Assembly (NCBI GenBank): GCA_016789345.1 | Contig: JAEURG010000089.1 | Coordinates: forward strand, 1 to 34,133 | Reading direction: 5' to 3' | From: Anaerolineales bacterium | GTDB lineage: Bacteria; Chloroflexota; Anaerolineae; Anaerolineales; Villigracilaceae | DNA: 34,133 nt | Shown here: piece after piece, positions 7,616 to 14,819 of the stretch | Layout: each line of letters begins with the position of its first letter | How positions within the stretch are numbered: the stretch's first letter is position 1 | Made by a program: the position numbers and the translations under genes | The notes under the pieces: model-generated | What the model saw: the letters and a program-made list of their open reading frames with translations, nothing else | Database searches by the model: none | What the model was told of the DNA's origin: nothing

Positions 7616-8092
7616 TTATTCATTCACCACATCACCCGATTGACCGCCATGTTTTTCAATGAGACGAATATTTTGAATCTTCATCGTCTTTTCGGCGGAT
7701 TTTGCCATGTCGTAAATTGTCAATGCGGCGACAGAGACAGCAGTTAAGGCTTCCATTTCTACACCTGTTTTGCCAGTGACTTTAACTGTTGAAGTGATGA
7801 TAATGCTTGGGGGTTCATCAACCAACTCGAAGTCCACGTCTATTTTGGAGATAGGCAGGGGATGACATAACGGTATCAAGTCGGAGGTCCGTTTTGAAGC
7901 GCTGATGCCAGCAATTTGTGCAACAGTTAAGACATCGCCTTTTTTAATTTGATGTGAACGAATCAAATCTAATGTTTCTTTTTTCATATGAACTTCGCCG
8001 CGTGCAATGGCAACACGTTCGGTTTCTGGCTTATGACCAACATCCACCATTTTTGCATGACCATGTTCATCAAGATGTGTTAATTTTGACAT
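7616..8092 (-). CDS. moaC: Cyclic pyranopterin monophosphate synthase
   Basis: Forms cyclic pyranopterin monophosphate from the MoaA product, the first committed stage of molybdenum cofactor synthesis. The 158 residues include [24 protein letters not shown] (about 73-84), [20 protein letters not shown] (about 111-130) and the tail KHGGQSGD. The start ATG at 8092 is preceded by a perfect TATAAT (8099-8104 on this strand) only 6 nt upstream and no Shine-Dalgarno, consistent with a leaderless message. MoaA is not in the window. Confidence 0.96.
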   Translation of the reverse strand: MSKLTHLDEHGHAKMVDVGHKPETERVAIARGEVHMKKETLDLIRSHQIKKGDVLTVAQIAGISASKRTSDLIPLCHPLPISKIDVDFELVDEPPSIIITSTVKVTGKTGVEMEALTAVSVAALTIYDMAKSAEKTMKIQNIRLIEKHGGQSGDVVNE

Positions 8093-8098
8093 GCAAAG

Positions 8099-8104
8099 AT
8101 TATA
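8099..8104 (-). promoter_or_regulatory. -10 box of moaC (leaderless type)
   Basis: A perfect TATAAT on the minus strand, ending 6 nt before the moaC ATG. The -35 position would fall inside the adjacent family C repeat. Confidence 0.55.
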
Positions 8105-8106
8105 CC

Positions 8107-8165
8107 GTAGGGGCACAGCGGGTAATTCATAGTTTTGATTATCAATTATTCCGCTGTGCCCTTAC
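8107..8165. repeat. 59-nt hairpin repeat, family C, copy 1
   Basis: The arms gtaggggcacagcgg and ccgctgtgcccttac enclose an AT-rich loop. A same-orientation copy lies at 14405-14464. It sits between the divergent -10 boxes of moaC and scpA. Confidence 0.85.
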
Positions 8166-8179
8166 CGCCAATAACAGAA

Positions 8180-8188
8180 TGATATAAT
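8180..8188 (+). promoter_or_regulatory. Extended -10 box of scpA (leaderless type)
   Basis: TGATATAAT (TG-N-TATAAT, a perfect extended -10) ends 9 nt before the scpA ATG. No Shine-Dalgarno lies between. The predicted start of transcription is at or within a few nt of the start codon. Confidence 0.6.
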
Positions 8189-8197
8189 TCGCGCGCG

Positions 8198-8971
8198 ATG
8201 GATAACATTTTAGGAAAACAACTCGGCAATTACAAAGTGGAAATTCCTGTATATCAGGGTCCGCTGGATTTGTTGTTGAGTTTAATTGAACGCGCTGAGT
8301 TGGATGTGACGGCGGTTTCTTTGGCTTCGGTCACTGACCAATATTTAGCATATCTGCGCGGACTTGACCAAATGATGCCAGATGAAATTTCATCATTTCT
8401 TGTGATTGCGGCAAAGTTGGTGCAGATTAAATCTGAAGCATTGTTGCCGCGCCCTGTGGAACGTGAAGTGGGAGAAGAAGACCCTGGCGTTTCGTTGGTT
8501 GAGCAATTGAAATTATACAAACGCTATAAAGAAATTGCTTTGTGGATGGAAGATAGACAAGGAAATAATTTGCGGACGTTTTTACGCGTCGCGCCTCCGC
8601 CGAAAGTGGAACCTAAACTTGATTTATCAAATTTAACGTTAGAAGGTTTGTTGAATGCGGCTGAACGTGCTTTTGCGAGAGAAAAAGAAAAGAAACCGCT
8701 CAGCACTGTGATTACTGCTCCGCGTGTGACGATTCGTGAAAAAATTGATTTCATCACCAAAACAATGAAGAGTATTCATAAAATGACTTTCAGCGGATTA
8801 ATCACAGACAAAGCCACACGTGTTGAAATCGTGGTGACGTTTTTAGCCATGTTGGAATTGATTAAACGGTATCGCATCTCGGCTGTGCAGACCGAGTTGT
8901 TCGGTGATATTGAGTTTGAGAAAAGCGGGGATTGGAATGAGGATGAGGAAATTGAGATTGAGTTTGAGTGA
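8198..8971 (+). CDS. scpA: Segregation and condensation protein A
   Basis: The kleisin subunit of the SMC condensin, bridging SMC heads in chromosome segregation; cytoplasmic, on the nucleoid. The 257 residues show the N-terminal kleisin motif YQGPLDLLLSLIERAELD (about 19-36), VTDQYLAYL, LVIAAKLVQIKSEALLP, and the C-terminal winged-helix part VVTFLAMLELIKRYRISAVQ. The length is normal. ScpB, the usual downstream partner, is absent; a heptamer repeat and a restriction-modification pair follow instead. Confidence 0.95.
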   Translation: MDNILGKQLGNYKVEIPVYQGPLDLLLSLIERAELDVTAVSLASVTDQYLAYLRGLDQMMPDEISSFLVIAAKLVQIKSEALLPRPVEREVGEEDPGVSLVEQLKLYKRYKEIALWMEDRQGNNLRTFLRVAPPPKVEPKLDLSNLTLEGLLNAAERAFAREKEKKPLSTVITAPRVTIREKIDFITKTMKSIHKMTFSGLITDKATRVEIVVTFLAMLELIKRYRISAVQTELFGDIEFEKSGDWNEDEEIEIEFE

Positions 8972-8972
8972 T

Positions 8973-9060
8973 TAAGAGAGTAGAGAGCAGAGAGTAGTAA
9001 AGAGGGAATTGTGATTCGGGGATTGGGAATAGTAAATAGTAATTGGTAATTGGAAAGTGG
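8973..9060. repeat. Heptamer-type repeat between scpA and hsdM
   Basis: Low-complexity purine-rich sequence made of degenerate heptamers such as agagagt/agagcag, then gggaatagtaaatagtaattggtaattgg-type units. It belongs to the same class as the repeats at 12960-13035 and 25094-25160. Confidence 0.6.
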
Positions 9061-9071
9061 GCGGAATGGTT

Positions 9072-9080
9072 TGGTAAAAT
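9072..9080 (+). promoter_or_regulatory. Extended -10 box upstream of hsdM
   Basis: TGGTAAAAT (TG-N-TAAAAT) ends 7 nt before an ATG at 9088 that opens a six-codon reading frame overlapping the hsdM start. The placement matches the other start-codon-proximal promoters in this window. Confidence 0.4.
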
Positions 9081-9087
9081 TCCAAGC

Positions 9088-9108
9088 ATGGAAAAGGTGA
9101 GCATATGA
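9088..9108 (+). CDS. Possible six-codon leader ORF overlapping the hsdM start
   Basis: ATG-GAA-AAG-GTG-AGC-ATA-TGA begins 7 nt after the -10 box and its TGA overlaps the hsdM ATG (ATATGA). The codons AAG-GTG also serve as the ribosome-binding site for hsdM. It may couple leaderless initiation to hsdM translation. It is very short and could be coincidental. Confidence 0.25.
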   Translation: MEKVSI

Positions 9109-11261
9109 ATCTGATTGAGATGGGTTTGGAAAAAGGTCTGATTAAGTTTGATGCAGACAAAAATTTCATTACATATATTCATCAAAACAAAAAGCGAAAT
9201 TACAACAATCCCGAAGAGAAAGTGCAAGCAGAGACTTTCCTCACTTTGGTTTTAATTTATGGCTACCCTGATTATAGAATTAAGCAATTTGTACCTGTGC
9301 AAATGGGTGCAAACAAAACAGAAGCAGATATTATTGTTTATGCCGATGATGCTTGTGAAGAAACCCATATTTTGGTGGAATGTAAAAAAGAAGATTTAAC
9401 TGACCAAGAATTTAACACAGCCGTTGACCAAGCCTACAGTTATGCAGTTGCCGAAGGTGCAAAGTATGTTTGGACGACTTCACGGATTAAAAATCAATAT
9501 TACGAAGTTCCTGATAAAAAGCCGAAGAGCAGAATTGAAATTCCAGATATTCCACAATTTGGAGTAAAGAAACTTGCGCCTTATAAATATGTCAAAGGTG
9601 GTATCTCTCAAATTGAAAGTAGCGATTCAAAATCTGTGAGTGAGCCCGACCCAAATGTAAAACAGAAGTTTTTTGAATTGCAAGTTGTCAGTGAAAGTGA
9701 ATTGACCAAGATTTTTATTCAATCACATCAGGCTTTATGGGGTGGTGGACAAAGAAACCCAAGTGTGGCGTTTGATGAATTGGATAAATTAATCTTTTGT
9801 AAAATTTGGGATGAGAAACACCCAAGAAAAACGGGCGAGCCTTACGATTTTCAGATTTTTAGAGATGAAGAACCCGAAGATTTGCTAAAGCGGATTAAGA
9901 AGATTTATGCTATCGGTGAGAAAGAAGCGCCAGAAGTTTTCAAAGATGGGATTTCGCTTTCTGCACAAGAAACGTTGACCATCGTCAAATACTTTCAACG
10001 AATCAATTTAAATAAAACAGATTTAGACAGCAAGGGCAAAGCCTTTGAAACCTTTATGGGAAGTTACTTTCGTGGTGACTTTGGACAATTTTTCACGCCG
10101 CGAACCATTGTGAAATTTATTGTAGAGACTTTGCCAATTACGCATAAATCGCGCGTGTTGGATACAAGCTGTGGCAGTGGTGGATTTTTATTGTATGCAC
10201 TGGATAAAGTGAGGGAACAAGCCAGTGAATTTTATGACCCGATTAAAGAAGAAAAAGATCATTACAAACATTGGCATGATTTTGCTGAGAAAAATTTATT
10301 TGGTATTGAAATTAATGACCAAATTGCACGAACTGCAAAAATGAATATGATCATTCATGATGACGGGCATACCAATGTAATTGCCGTGGATGGATTGTTA
10401 AGTGACAAAGAAATGCAAGCCAAAACGGGTAACAAAGAATTTAAATACAACTCTTTTGACTTTATTGTAACCAACCCACCTTTTGGAAGTAGCATCAAAC
10501 AAACTGAAAAAGCTTATATGAATCAATACAATTTGGCGAGAAAAGAATTGGATTGGTTAAACCCGAAAGAGACGAATGGAAAAATCACTTTACGCGAAAG
10601 CCAAAGTACGGAAGTTTTGTTTTTGGAGCAATGTCATAAATTCTTGACTGAGCATGGTTATCTTGCAATCGTCATCCCTGACGGCATTTTGACCAACAGC
10701 AGTATGCAATATGTGCGAGATACCATTGAAGAGATGTATCGAATCGTAGCAGTGGTTTCTATGCCACAAACTGCTTTTACTGCCACAGGCGCAGGTGTGA
10801 AAAGTTCGGTTTTATTTTTACGAAAACATAAAGAAAAACAAACTGAAAAGATTAACAACCAGAAAACGAAATTAAAAGAAAAATTAAAAACAGAGAATAA
10901 ATATTTCGCGACGATTGAAAAGTTTGAAAAAGAAAAAAATAATGCCATTAAAGAATTAGAAAAAACTGCCAAAGATAAGAATCCAAATGCGAGTAAAAAA
11001 GAAATTGGCGAGTTGATTAAAGATAAAAAAGCCGAATTGCAAGCAGTATTTACAGATAAAGTGAATGCCCTCAAAGAAGAATTGACCGAAAAATACTTTG
11101 CGGAAAAATCGAATACGTTAGACGATTACCCAATTTTTATGGCGATTGCTGAAGACATTGGCTATGATGCCACAGGCAGACCGACGAATAATAATGAGTT
11201 GATTGAAATTGGAAATGAGTTGAAAAAGTTTATTGAGCAGATTGAGAAGACGGAAAAATAA
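9105..11261 (+). CDS. hsdM: N6-adenine methyltransferase with N-terminal HsdR-N-like nuclease domain (RM fusion)
   Basis: A 718-residue protein. Residues about 40-140 resemble the HsdR N-terminal nuclease domain: Asp75 in EADIIVY and Glu92-Cys-Lys94 in VECKKED make a PD-(D/E)xK core. Residues about 300-560 are an HsdM-type methyltransferase with SAM motif DTSCGSGGF (Asp353) and catalytic NPPF (Asn457). Residues about 575-660 are a highly charged Lys/Glu coiled coil, probably for binding HsdS. It methylates adenine in a sequence chosen by the HsdS encoded downstream and, if the nuclease domain is active, may cut without an HsdR motor. The start is supported by aaggtg 5 nt upstream. No hsdR is present in the window. 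Confidence 0.85.
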   Translation: MNLIEMGLEKGLIKFDADKNFITYIHQNKKRNYNNPEEKVQAETFLTLVLIYGYPDYRIKQFVPVQMGANKTEADIIVYADDACEETHILVECKKEDLTDQEFNTAVDQAYSYAVAEGAKYVWTTSRIKNQYYEVPDKKPKSRIEIPDIPQFGVKKLAPYKYVKGGISQIESSDSKSVSEPDPNVKQKFFELQVVSESELTKIFIQSHQALWGGGQRNPSVAFDELDKLIFCKIWDEKHPRKTGEPYDFQIFRDEEPEDLLKRIKKIYAIGEKEAPEVFKDGISLSAQETLTIVKYFQRINLNKTDLDSKGKAFETFMGSYFRGDFGQFFTPRTIVKFIVETLPITHKSRVLDTSCGSGGFLLYALDKVREQASEFYDPIKEEKDHYKHWHDFAEKNLFGIEINDQIARTAKMNMIIHDDGHTNVIAVDGLLSDKEMQAKTGNKEFKYNSFDFIVTNPPFGSSIKQTEKAYMNQYNLARKELDWLNPKETNGKITLRESQSTEVLFLEQCHKFLTEHGYLAIVIPDGILTNSSMQYVRDTIEEMYRIVAVVSMPQTAFTATGAGVKSSVLFLRKHKEKQTEKINNQKTKLKEKLKTENKYFATIEKFEKEKNNAIKELEKTAKDKNPNASKKEIGELIKDKKAELQAVFTDKVNALKEELTEKYFAEKSNTLDDYPIFMAIAEDIGYDATGRPTNNNELIEIGNELKKFIEQIEKTEK

Positions 11262-11269
11262 ATGTTCGC

Positions 11270-11374
11270 GTCGGATTAAAATCCTCGCTCAGTACATGCA
11301 AGCCCTTCGGGCTGATGGTGCGAGTCCACTTTAGTGGACTTTCACGAACTGAGGCAGGGATTTATCCCGCCGAA
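11270..11374. repeat. Four-hairpin structured repeat, family B, copy 2
   Basis: Reverse-complement relative of 3674-3779. Its stems are ggat-taaa-atcc (11273-11284), agcccttcgggct (11300-11312), gtccactttagtggac (11324-11339) and gggatttatccc (11357-11368). Compared with copy 1, three stems differ by paired changes. It lies between hsdM and hsdS and creates an in-frame extension upstream of hsdS that is probably not translated. Confidence 0.85.
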
Positions 11375-11387
11375 CACAGAAAATAAA

Positions 11388-12830
11388 ATGACCACATTCA
11401 CCCTTTCACCCACCTTGAACAAAAACCGCGTTTTCATTTTGCAAAAAAGCGAAATCGAAATGCGGATTGATCCATATTTTTATATTCCCAAGTTCAAAGA
11501 TTTAGAAGCAAAGCTAAAAACAAAGAGAACAAAGAAAATTTCTGAAATTGCATCCAAAATTTTTTCGGGTTCAACGCCTTTAAGTAAAGGGGATTCTTAT
11601 ACAGATAATCCAAGTGAAGGGATTCCATTTGTACGAAGTGGCGATTTTAATATTGATGGTTCAATAGATTTCGAGAATTTAGTTTATCTAAAACCTGAAA
11701 TTCATGAAAAACAATTAAAGTCTTCTCAATTAAAAACCAATGATTTACTTTTTGCTATTGTCGGAGCAACCATTGGCAAAGTTGGAGTATATAAAAGTGA
11801 CAGGAATGCAAATATAAATCAAGCTATTTGTGCTGTAAGAATAAAAGAGGGTTTTAATATTGATTTCTTAAATGCCTATTTTCAAACTTCAATTGGGCAG
11901 GGATTAATTGACAGAATAAAAAGACCTGTTGCAAGAGCAAATATTAACCTTGATGAAATAGCAACTTTACCAATTATCTTGCCAGATGAAAAAACTCAAA
12001 AAAAGATAATTGATATATTTAATTTATCCCTTGAACAGAAAAAACAAAACGAAGCCGAAGCGGAGGAGTTACTAGCCAGCATTGACGAGTATTTACTCAA
12101 CGAGTTGGGGATTAAGTTGCCCAAGTCAGCAGAGAGTACGGTCAAAAATAGGATTTTTACTACTTCAATAAATCAACTTTCAGAAAATCGTTTTGACCCT
12201 TATTACCATCAAGAATCATTCAAACAATTAGATAAAATTTTATCGAGTAAATTATTTTCTAAATTTTCTAGTTTAATTGAAGTAATTACCAAAGGTGAAA
12301 CACCCCTTTGGAAAGGAGAAACTTATGTTGATGAAGGAATCCCTTTCTTGAAAGTTCAAAATATTTCAATTGATGGTATTTTTGGTGAAATAACTTATAT
12401 TACAAAAGAATTACACGACTCAATGGTTCGTTCAAAACTTCAAGGCGGAGAACTTCTTTATACAATGGCTGGCTCAATTGGCATTGCCACTTACTTACCA
12501 AAAGATTTTGGTGAAGCAAATATAAATCAAGCCATTGCAAAAATTATTTTGAAAGAAAATATTTCCATTAATAAAGATTATTTACTTGAAGTTCTAAATT
12601 CTTATATTTGCAACATACAAGCCAAAAGATTTTTGACTGTATCTGCACAACCAAATATTAATTTTGAACAAATTAAAGCAATAAAAATTCCCCTTCCACC
12701 CCTTGAAAAACAAAAAGAAATAGCAAAGCATATTAATTCGATTCGAGAACAAGCCCGCAAGTTAAAAGAAAAAACAAATGGAGCATTAGCAAGCGCAAGT
12801 CAAGAGATTGAAGCGATATTGTTGGGGTGA
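11388..12830 (+). CDS. hsdS: Type I specificity subunit with two target-recognition domains
   Basis: Directs the methyltransferase to a bipartite DNA target. The 480 residues are two half-repeats. Recognition domain 1 (about 20-205) contains TPLSKGDSY, GIPFVRSGDF, LLFAIVGATIGKVG and NINQAI. A conserved helix follows (about 210-250, KKQNEAEAEELLASIDEYL). Domain 2 (about 265-440) has the parallel TPLWKGETY, GIPFLKVQNI, LLYTMAGSIGIA and NINQAI, and a second helix ends the protein. I chose the ATG at 11388 because the 18 codons before it are inside the family B repeat. The gene looks more AT-rich than its neighbours, consistent with lateral transfer. Confidence 0.92.
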   Translation: MTTFTLSPTLNKNRVFILQKSEIEMRIDPYFYIPKFKDLEAKLKTKRTKKISEIASKIFSGSTPLSKGDSYTDNPSEGIPFVRSGDFNIDGSIDFENLVYLKPEIHEKQLKSSQLKTNDLLFAIVGATIGKVGVYKSDRNANINQAICAVRIKEGFNIDFLNAYFQTSIGQGLIDRIKRPVARANINLDEIATLPIILPDEKTQKKIIDIFNLSLEQKKQNEAEAEELLASIDEYLLNELGIKLPKSAESTVKNRIFTTSINQLSENRFDPYYHQESFKQLDKILSSKLFSKFSSLIEVITKGETPLWKGETYVDEGIPFLKVQNISIDGIFGEITYITKELHDSMVRSKLQGGELLYTMAGSIGIATYLPKDFGEANINQAIAKIILKENISINKDYLLEVLNSYICNIQAKRFLTVSAQPNINFEQIKAIKIPLPPLEKQKEIAKHINSIREQARKLKEKTNGALASASQEIEAILLG

Positions 12831-12835
12831 ATCTA

Positions 12836-12929
12836 AACATGACATGTCTTATCGGGATTCTTGTTAATCATAACCGTTGCGCGGACAATGACGATAATTA
12901 ATCAAACTTTCTCGGAGACATGTCATGTT
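12836..12929. repeat. 94-nt element bounded by perfect 13-bp inverted repeats
   Basis: aacatgacatgtc (12836-12848) is exactly complementary to gacatgtcatgtt (12917-12929). The 68 nt between hold no convincing gene. The inner sequence catgacatgtc is itself nearly palindromic. It could be a miniature mobile element or a weak hairpin at the end of the hsdMS unit. Confidence 0.6.
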
Positions 12930-12959
12930 TTAGTAAAAGGGTGCGACGCACTCCGCGCA

Positions 12960-13035
12960 AAACCAATTCTCCAATTCCCTATTCCCTATTCCCTATTCCC
13001 ATTCACAATTCCCTCATCACCAATTCCCCCACTTC
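12960..13035. repeat. Heptamer tandem repeat (ttcccta type)
   Basis: Contains consecutive units ttcccta-ttcccta-ttcccta-ttcccat and related caattcc units. The amine oxidase stop at 13003-13005 lies inside it, so the last residues of that protein are encoded by repeat sequence. Confidence 0.7.
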
Positions 13036-14391
13036 CACCCCACTCAAATACGCCCCATGCACAGTTGCAAAATATTTGCGTGAAGTCGCCTCGCCTGCAA
13101 AAAATAAAATATCATCCACAGGTTCAAACAAAGCATCAAAATCATCACCACTGGCAAACGGCGGAATGTGCGAATACGCGCCATACGAAAATTTATCTTT
13201 GCCCCAACGCGTAATCAAATAACTTTCAGGTTCAGGAATATCATCACCATACAAAAAGCGCAACGTTTGCATGGCACTGTTCACAATTTCATCATCTGAA
13301 AATTCTTCCAACGCCCAACCTTTATTACCACCATGAAACGCCAACAAAATCGGCTCACCATTGTACGCCGCATAATTTAACCAATACGCCCACTCGCCTA
13401 CATAACTGATATTCTCAACATCATCCCAAAATATTTTTGGAAATTTCAAATAGACTTTATTCAACACTCCCATATTGATTCGATTAATAGATTCTTGTTT
13501 TGACTTTGGAAGTGACGGCTCAAACTTAACGTCAGCCTGTTTCAGCACCCCCAACGGAATCGTCACTACAACTTTTTCTGATGTAAATGTTCCATTGCTT
13601 GTTTCAACTTCCACGCCACTTTGAGAATACTTAATCAATTTCACTTCTGTATTCAGACGAATATCCAAACCTTGCGCCAATCCGTTTGTGATTTGGTTAT
13701 ATCCATTTGGAAAAATCACATGTTGCCCACTAAATTCTTCATCCGAATCCCATTCCCATAAAGAAAGATTCTTCGGGTCAGCCGCATAATCTAATGATGT
13801 TTCATATTGGATATAAAGATTCAATCCGCGCAATTCTTCGGGGGAAAGATTACGTTTTGCAATGGCTTGGTCAAATGCTTGTTGAAGTGACATATCTTCA
13901 TCTACTTCTTCACCAATTTCTTGCACTTCATCATAGATAGATTCGTACAATCTTTCAAGTTTTATAAACTCAGCAGATGTCATTTCTGTACCATCTGCAT
14001 GAAAGACAACACCATTATCGTCAATGGTTGGTACAGTTTTTACATTAAACCTTTTCGCCAATTCAGTTATTGGATTTCCATTGACTCCATGAATCCATGA
14101 TGCGCCTAAATCCAATGGCACACCAAGAGATGAATCCGTCCACATCCGCCCACCGATTCGATTCCGCGCTTCGAGAATCATCACACTAATATTTTTATCT
14201 GCTAACGTCCGCGCAGCGGCAAGACCCGCAATCCCTGCACCAATCACAATCACCTTTGCATGATGAGAATCATTGCTTTGTGGCATATCAGTTTCCTGTA
14301 AATCTTGAATCAATCCGCAAGCTAATGCAAACGCAGAAGCAGTTCCAATAGACGCAACTTTCAAAAAATCTCGGCGGTTAAGTTTTTTCAT
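13003..14391 (-). CDS. Tat-exported flavin-containing amine oxidase
   Basis: A 462-residue FAD-dependent oxidase of the monoamine/polyamine oxidase family. The N-terminus has a twin-arginine signal (Arg6-Arg7-DFLK) leading to a lipobox-like LACG (Cys25), so it is probably folded and then exported, perhaps as a lipoprotein. The FAD-binding motif VIVIGAGIAGLAAA (about 47-60) is followed by the ARNRIGGRMW and LGASWIHG segments typical of the family, and the C-terminal FAD contact is FFAGEATS. Substrates are probably amines or polyamines; the exact one is unknown. The gene stands alone and a family C repeat lies just upstream of its start. Confidence 0.92.
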   Translation of the reverse strand: MKKLNRRDFLKVASIGTASAFALACGLIQDLQETDMPQSNDSHHAKVIVIGAGIAGLAAARTLADKNISVMILEARNRIGGRMWTDSSLGVPLDLGASWIHGVNGNPITELAKRFNVKTVPTIDDNGVVFHADGTEMTSAEFIKLERLYESIYDEVQEIGEEVDEDMSLQQAFDQAIAKRNLSPEELRGLNLYIQYETSLDYAADPKNLSLWEWDSDEEFSGQHVIFPNGYNQITNGLAQGLDIRLNTEVKLIKYSQSGVEVETSNGTFTSEKVVVTIPLGVLKQADVKFEPSLPKSKQESINRINMGVLNKVYLKFPKIFWDDVENISYVGEWAYWLNYAAYNGEPILLAFHGGNKGWALEEFSDDEIVNSAMQTLRFLYGDDIPEPESYLITRWGKDKFSYGAYSHIPPFASGDDFDALFEPVDDILFFAGEATSRKYFATVHGAYLSGVEVGELVMREL

Positions 14392-14404
14392 TTTTCAAAT
14401 CCGT

Positions 14405-14464
14405 GTAGGGGCACAGCGAGTCATTTTATGATTTTGGCTATTAATCATTTCGCTGTGTCCCTGC
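14405..14464. repeat. 60-nt hairpin repeat, family C, copy 2
   Basis: Arms gtaggggcacagcga and cgctgtgtccctgc, in the same orientation as 8107-8165. It covers the 3' end of the VanZ-like gene, so the last few codons of that gene are made of repeat. Confidence 0.85.
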
Positions 14465-14819
14465 TTTTAGAAAACCGATTATGTATTAACAACGCAACCA
14501 TCGCCCCAATATTATCAAACACCAACACATCAATCACTGATGGATTCCGCCCCGGCACAAACGATTGATGAAATTCATCTGTGGCTGAATAGAGCAATGC
14601 CAAGAGCCATGCTAAAAAATAATTCCTTTTAGGCAAAGCATGTAAATATGATAATGCAAGCAATCCATAACCAATGCCATGAGCAGATTTTTTGACAAAA
14701 TAATCCCACGAACCATAATTAGGTAATTCATTGCTAGAACGTGACGAAAACAAAAAAATAATTATCATCAAGGTCAATGCAGGGAGCCAACGGGGTACAA
14801 TTAAATTAAGAGGTTTCAT
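14445..14819 (-). CDS. VanZ-like integral membrane protein
   Basis: A 124-residue VanZ-family protein with about four hydrophobic segments: residues 9-25, 45-62, 68-83 and 96-112. The family motifs are FLFSSRSS near the N-terminus, KKSAHGIGYGLLAL in the middle and YSATDEFHQSFVPGR before the last segment. VanZ gives low-level teicoplanin resistance in enterococci; the role of most VanZ-like proteins is unknown. Its ATG lies on the complement of the pabBC start (the two start codons share position 14819), so promoters must lie inside the opposite gene. The C-terminal SRDTAK tail is encoded by the family C repeat. Confidence 0.88.
   Translation of the reverse strand: MKPLNLIVPRWLPALTLMIIIFLFSSRSSNELPNYGSWDYFVKKSAHGIGYGLLALSYLHALPKRNYFLAWLLALLYSATDEFHQSFVPGRNPSVIDVLVFDNIGAMVALLIHNRFSKSRDTAK

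Noticed and set aside
12861..13222. Two plus-strand open frames of 100-117 codons after hsdS
   Set aside because: They run through the inverted repeat and the ttcccta heptamer array and then antisense to the amine oxidase C-terminus; the predicted residues are repeat-derived.
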